Source of the DNA: NIOZ-UU13 sp041862635
GTDB lineage: Bacteria; Planctomycetota; Phycisphaerae; Sedimentisphaerales; Anaerobacaceae
NCBI GenBank assembly: GCA_041862635.1
Contig: JBGVTO010000122.1
Coordinates: forward strand, 1-8,346
Direction of reading: 5' to 3'
Length of the DNA: 8,346 nt
Position numbers and translations under genes: made by a program. The notes beneath the pieces were generated by a model that saw only the letters and a list, made by a program, of their open reading frames with translations, was not told where the DNA came from and did not search any database. Below are positions 5,897-8,346 of the stretch, in pieces (positions within the stretch are counted from its first letter, which is position 1; every line of letters begins with the position of its first letter).

Positions 5897-7006
5897 GTAC
5901 AATTACCAACTTTCAAAAAACTACCTGAAATGATACCATAATCAGGAAGAGTTGGTCAAAGATGAGCATCTGCAAAGCACTATTTCTGCTGTTTCGTGGC
6001 TTCCTTGTCAGCCGAAGCAATTTGATCTTGGAGAATCTGGCTCTTCGCCAGCAACTGACTGTCCAGCAACGAACTATCAAACGCCCTAAACTCAAGCTCA
6101 AGGACAGAATTTTCTGGGCATGGTTTTCGCGAATATGGCCTCAGTGGAAATCAGCTTTGATTGTCGTCAAACCAGAGACTGTGATCAAATGGCATCGGCG
6201 GGGCTTCAAGTTGTATTGGCGTTGGAAATCACAGCCCAGCAAAGTTGGGCGACCAAGAGTCAGCAAGGAAATCCGTGATCTAATCAGACAAATGTCCCAG
6301 GAGAACCCGACTTGGGGTGCTCCCAGAATTCAATCTGAATTGAAATTGCTTGGCTTCGAGATCGCAGATTCTACTGTGGCGAAGTATATGATTAGACAGA
6401 AGAAACCACCTTCACAAACGTGGCGATCTTTCCTGAAGAACCATGTCAAACAGATCGCTGCCATTGATTTCTTCATAGTTCCAACTGTCCGGTTCCAAAT
6501 ACTGTACTGCTTCATAGTTCTTCGGCATCATAGACGGCAAATTGTCCATTTCAATGTCACTATACGTCCTACTGCTCGCTGGACAGCACAACAGATTACT
6601 GAGGCCTTTCCATATGACACCGCACCAAAGTATTTGATTCGTGATCGTGACGGGATCTATGGCACATTCTTTGAGCAACGAGTTGAGAATATGGGCATCA
6701 AAGAAGTCCTCATCGCTCCAAAGTCACCCTGGCAAAATCCATATTGCGAACGTGTAATCGGCTCAATAAGAAGAGAATGTCTGGATCACTGCATTATCTT
6801 AAGCGAAAATCATTTGTGTCGCATTCTCAAAGACTATGTGTATTATTACAACAACTGCAGAACTCATCTTTCGCTTGATAGAAACTCGCCGTCTCTCCGA
6901 GATATTGAACCACCCTCAAAAGGCAAAGTTATCTCAATCCCACAAGTCGGCGGACTGCATCACGTTTACAAGAGAGTTGCTTGATTTTTCACGTCAGTAA
7001 TTGGTC
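5897..7006 (+). mobile_element. Insertion sequence with an IS3/IS481-like DDE transposase (ends approximate)
   Basis: The element consists of one transposase gene plus short flanks. A candidate imperfect inverted repeat is seen at 5897-5919 and 6984-7006: both ends, read inward, share CAATTAC, then AC and an A-run (about 15 of 23 matches). The outer positions do not agree well, and no target duplication fits these ends. An alternative reading uses the 8-bp direct repeat ATGATACC at 5930-5937 and 7011-7018 as the target duplication, but then no inverted repeats are apparent. The presence of an insertion sequence is well supported by the transposase; the boundaries are not. Confidence 0.55.
5962..6984 (+). 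CDS. DDE transposase with integrase core (rve) domain
   Basis: The 340-residue product contains an N-terminal helical part with ENLALRQQLTVQQRTIKRP (24-42) and an HTH-like segment GRPRVSKEIRDLIRQMSQEN (96-115) followed by TWGAPRI. The catalytic core has D169 (AAIDFF), D228/D230 (LIRDRDGIYG) and E263 (NPYCERVIGSIRRECLDH), a DD(34/35)E arrangement. The ending SIPQVGGLHHVYKR is typical of a family of single-ORF transposases in environmental bacteria related to IS3/IS481. It cuts and joins its element's ends. AGGAAG at 5944-5949 is a loosely spaced ribosome site for the ATG. The frame is uninterrupted, so the enzyme may still be active. Family placement within IS3 versus IS481 is uncertain. Confidence 0.9.
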   Translation: MSICKALFLLFRGFLVSRSNLILENLALRQQLTVQQRTIKRPKLKLKDRIFWAWFSRIWPQWKSALIVVKPETVIKWHRRGFKLYWRWKSQPSKVGRPRVSKEIRDLIRQMSQENPTWGAPRIQSELKLLGFEIADSTVAKYMIRQKKPPSQTWRSFLKNHVKQIAAIDFFIVPTVRFQILYCFIVLRHHRRQIVHFNVTIRPTARWTAQQITEAFPYDTAPKYLIRDRDGIYGTFFEQRVENMGIKEVLIAPKSPWQNPYCERVIGSIRRECLDHCIILSENHLCRILKDYVYYYNNCRTHLSLDRNSPSLRDIEPPSKGKVISIPQVGGLHHVYKRVA

Positions 7007-7442
7007 TGTGATGATACCCAATCCCTGTCCACTATTTGAAATCAGCCATTCCTGTGGTGCAAAAAGGCTGCGATGGAACCCCAAGTCAGCAATTTCCTCC
7101 TGAACTACTGCGTGCTTCTGGTCAAGACACAGTGCTCATTACTGATCTTCATGCCCGGATGGAATTTACGGTATGGACAGGTGCTACTCAGCCCAGGCAA
7201 ATGAAACTCAGCACGGAGGAACAGGTTTCCCCAACTTTGTGGTCCACTGAGAGGATCATATTCATCAACTTTCACACCATAATATTCCCGTTGTCCGGCA
7301 CACAGGTATCAGTTATCCGGCCGATGCCTAATATACTGCATTGGCGGGGCACAACAATCGGAATAAAAGAGTCTATCCCAGTTCCGTAAAGATTATTTTC
7401 GATTATTACGACGATCGGCACAGCTAATTTTGATGTCATATT
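6989..7442 (-). pseudogene. Frameshifted coding remnants, unidentified
   Basis: On the - strand three open stretches in different frames overlap end to end: 7442-7272 (starts MNMTSKLAVPIVVIIENN behind AGAGG), 7308-7105 (contains GVKVDEYDPLSGPQSWGN) and 7135-6989 (contains EIADLGFHRSLFAPQEWL and SNSGQGLGIITD). This chaining suggests a gene broken by two frameshifts and then cut by the transposase element. I do not recognise the protein. The last stretch has a faint likeness to the middle of the DUF2971-like family truncated at 5508-5882, so both could be pieces of one gene split by the insertion, but the likeness is weak. A + strand frame over 7036-7389 exists but looks like chance. The 556 bases between the transposase and the next gene hold nothing else I can identify. 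Confidence 0.3.
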
Positions 7443-7540
7443 CATTTTCCTCTTGAATCGAGGCGCTCCAACATGCAAAATTGATGTGTTGATAAATAAA
7501 AGCACCTTGTAGCAATAATACACTTTTAAAGGGGAAAAAT

Positions 7541-7726
7541 ATGACTCTGAAAACAGCAACACTAATTGCCTTGATTGGTGTAGCTTTAAATTTCGGCTTT
7601 CGCCTTCTAAGTATGTTGGGTGTCGTTCGTGTGCTTAGGCTTTACTATTGGATATTTCCATTGATAATCTTCAATGGCAGCCTTTTTCTGTTCCTGGCCG
7701 TTTTCTATTCCAAACAGAAAGAATGA
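7541..7726 (+). CDS. Small two-helix membrane protein, unknown function
   Basis: The product is 61 residues with two hydrophobic segments (about 5-27 and 36-56) separated by a short basic turn around RVLRLYY, and a charged tail YSKQKE. This is an integral inner-membrane hairpin with no catalytic motif. The start is supported by AAAGGGG (7528-7534), 6 bases before the ATG, the best ribosome site in the right half of the window. TTGATA (7489-7494) with AATAAT (7514-7519) is a weak promoter candidate at 19-bp spacing. I recall similar short hydrophobic proteins of about this size beginning MTxKTA in planctomycete-like genomes, but assign no function. It stands alone, with decayed DNA on both sides. 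Confidence 0.7.
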   Translation: MTLKTATLIALIGVALNFGFRLLSMLGVVRVLRLYYWIFPLIIFNGSLFLFLAVFYSKQKE

Positions 7727-7828
7727 GGATATGCAGAACGGCGTTTCCAGGCACAGGAGCCGCGAATTTCTGTAACTCTTTCCACATCTAAGACTTATCT
7801 ATTGTCGGCCACGTAAACCCCGACACAA

Positions 7829-7870
7829 GGTCGTATGTTCGAAACGCGCCCCCGCTATGAACCTACGACC
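7829..7870. repeat. Inverted repeat with 18-base loop
   Basis: GGTCGTA-T-GTTC (7829-7840) pairs with GAAC-C-TACGACC (7859-7870): 11 pairs with one mismatch around a GC-rich loop. It lies in the gene-free stretch 7727-7895, downstream of the 61-residue protein, with no T-run, and could be a structured RNA part or a protein-binding palindrome. The rest of this stretch shows no gene. Confidence 0.45.
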
Positions 7871-7895
7871 ATGGTTGCATAGGAGCGGCAAAGCA

Positions 7896-7991
7896 CTACA
7901 AACCAGCCGCCCGGGCCGCGCTACATAGGTACAAACCTTCCTCAAGGTCTTTGAGATAATCCGCAATTAGCTTAATTTCGACTTTTTCCAT
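7896..7991 (-). pseudogene. Truncated helix-turn-helix-like ORF (31 residues)
   Basis: From the ATG at 7989-7991 the frame reads MEKVEIKLIADYLKDLEEGL then YLCSAARAAGL and stops at 7896-7898. The pattern (helix, EGL/EGxxxxxAAxAAG turn) resembles the first half of the DNA-binding motif of terminase-small-subunit or transposase-like HTH proteins. In those proteins the recognition helix would follow directly, but here a TAG ends the ORF at that point, and neither other frame continues it. It therefore looks like the 5' stub of a DNA-binding protein gene, or a very short real protein. A promoter-like TTGCCA (8022-8027) with TATAGA (8001-8006), 15 bp apart, lies just upstream on the same strand. 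There is no convincing ribosome site. Confidence 0.4.
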
Positions 7992-8000
7992 GCCCGTAAT

Positions 8001-8027
8001 TCTATAGGATTTTTGTCAAAATGGCAA
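8001..8027 (-). promoter_or_regulatory. Weak leftward promoter candidate overlapping a repeat copy
   Basis: On the - strand TTGCCA (8027-8022) and TATAGA (8006-8001) are 15 bp apart, shorter than ideal. The -35-like box is part of the first tandem repeat copy, so a protein binding the repeat would cover it. Transcription would begin only a few bases before the ATG of the 31-residue ORF. Confidence 0.25.
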
Positions 8028-8076
8028 TATTCTGCTTTGAATTTGGGGCAAAATGGCAATATTTTGATTAGAATTT
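8017..8076 (+). repeat. Two-copy direct repeat with 32-bp period
   Basis: CAAAATGGCAATATT occurs identically at 8017-8031 and 8049-8063. Similarity continues for 13 more bases (25 of 28 identical over 8017-8044 versus 8049-8076). The period of 32 bp is close to three helical turns, so both copies face the same side of the DNA. They lie between the leftward 31-residue ORF and a rightward promoter. This layout suits an operator, iteron-like or recombinase-binding site. Confidence 0.75.
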
Positions 8077-8079
8077 TTC

Positions 8080-8107
8080 TTGACTTGTATTTTTGGAGTT
8101 GTACAAT
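8080..8107 (+). promoter_or_regulatory. Strong sigma-70-type promoter candidate
   Basis: TTGACT (8080-8085) and TACAAT (8102-8107) are separated by 16 bp, with very AT-rich DNA directly upstream, the second repeat copy ending 4 bp before the -35 box, and a small palindrome CACTC-AGC-GAGTG (8110-8122) over the expected start site. It is the best match to the consensus in the window and reads into the structured segment that follows. Confidence 0.55.
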
Positions 8108-8112
8108 CACAC

Positions 8113-8203
8113 TCAGCGAGTGAAGAGCATTATTGCTTCGAGCATTCCATCGAAATCGCTAATTTCGTAGTCTGAAGACGTCCAGAAGTTGGTGCTCTTT
8201 TTA
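8113..8203 (+). ncRNA. Candidate small structured RNA
   Basis: Downstream of the promoter at 8080-8107 there is no ORF for about 150 bases, but the segment folds compactly. A closing 7-bp stem AAGAGCA (8123-8129) with TGCTCTT (8193-8199) runs into five T (8198-8202). Inside are three hairpins: TGCT-TCG-AGCA (8134-8144), CGAAAT-CGCTA-ATTTCG (8151-8167) and TCTG/CAGA (8171-8186). The result is a multibranch RNA of about 90 bases with its own promoter and a T-run at the end. It is not a tRNA (no T-loop or D-loop consensus), and I do not recognise it as a known RNA family. The call is an inference from structure and signals only. Confidence 0.35.
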
Positions 8204-8255
8204 CTTTCAGGCTTACTGGCTGGCTACTACGCAGACGCAAAACAAATTAGTCATC

Positions 8256-8313
8256 AAGCCCCTGCAGGATGTCTAACTTTATCCTTATCATCCTCTACGC
8301 CGCAGGGGCTTTT
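8256..8313 (+). terminator. Ten-bp inverted repeat followed by TTTT (terminator or regulatory hairpin)
   Basis: AAGCCCCTGC (8256-8265) is perfectly complementary to GCAGGGGCTT (8302-8311), and TTTT (8310-8313) follows. The 36-base loop can itself form AGGAT/ATCCT (8266-8285). Stem quality and T-run fit an intrinsic terminator for the transcript starting near 8114, although the loop is long. It overlaps a possible coding start at 8269, so one of the two readings may be wrong. Confidence 0.45.
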
Positions 8314-8346
8314 ATATCGAATGAAAAAAGCCAAGCACTATTTGTA
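8269..8346 (+). CDS. Possible membrane-protein ORF, 3' partial
   Basis: From the ATG at 8269 the frame is open to the end of the window (26 codons): MSNFILIILYAAGAFISNEK, then SQALFV. This reads like a hydrophobic N-terminal membrane helix. An in-frame stop at 8248-8250 means the start can hardly be further upstream. Against it: AGG abuts the ATG with no usable ribosome spacing, and the region forms a 10-bp terminator-like hairpin. An alternative start, ATG at 8321 in another frame (MKKAKHYL), is equally undecided. Too little is visible to assign a family. Confidence 0.3.
   Translation, partial: MSNFILIILYAAGAFISNEKSQALFV

Noticed and set aside
7036..7389. 117-codon + strand frame
   Set aside because: No ribosome site, no recognisable motif, and it lies opposite frames that look more protein-like; kept only as a possible alternative to the - strand remnants.
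8123..8199. A second tRNA gene, suggested by the 7-bp closing stem and three internal hairpins
   Set aside because: Stem and loop sizes do not fit, and D-loop and T-loop consensus bases are missing.
8271..8277. GTCTAAC resembling an integron attC core site
   Set aside because: A single 7-mer without a matching GTTRRRY partner or attC-type arms; expected by chance.

Overview
The window looks like chromosomal DNA of a Gram-negative environmental bacterium. The moderate base composition, the cytoplasm-to-pilus gene order, and the leader repeats of the prepilins fit Planctomycetota (Phycisphaerae-like) or Omnitrophota best. That assignment is an impression from protein style, not a computed result.

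Left part (1-3769): a type IV pilus operon on the + strand. It holds the 3' end of the assembly ATPase gene (PilB/GspE), pilT (retraction ATPase), pilC (inner-membrane platform, with a GC-rich palindrome-laden N-terminus in place of the usual first domain) and two minor prepilins (PilV/GspI-like and PilW/GspJ-like). The ATPases would power a platform protein that assembles and retracts pilins matured by a prepilin peptidase. The leader peptides of both prepilins are encoded by DNA repeats: a block of about 10-bp CACAGATT units followed by 7-bp ATACGAG units.

Middle (3770-5419): a non-coding stretch with hairpins and a likely promoter leads into a tRNA-Val(GAC) gene. A tyrosine recombinase gene runs toward it on the - strand, and its last eight codons plus stop are the antisense of the tRNA 3' end. 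This is the signature of an integrative element inserted in a tRNA gene, so 4082-4108 is the probable attachment-site end. The other end is not in the window.

Right part (5420-8346): accessory, decayed DNA that is probably element cargo. It contains a 5'-truncated gene of a DUF2971-like family, a complete DDE transposase with poorly defined ends, a stretch of frameshifted coding remnants, a 61-residue two-helix membrane protein, a truncated 31-residue helix-turn-helix-like ORF, and a regulatory-looking region. That last region has a 32-bp-period tandem repeat between divergent promoter-like signals, followed by a strongly structured segment that may be a small RNA. The window ends inside a possible membrane-protein ORF whose start lies in the loop of a 10-bp inverted repeat.

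The observations most worth following are the heptanucleotide repeats that build prepilin leaders and even supply a start codon, the tandem-repeat/promoter/structured-RNA module near 8017-8203, and the unusual C33 of the tRNA.
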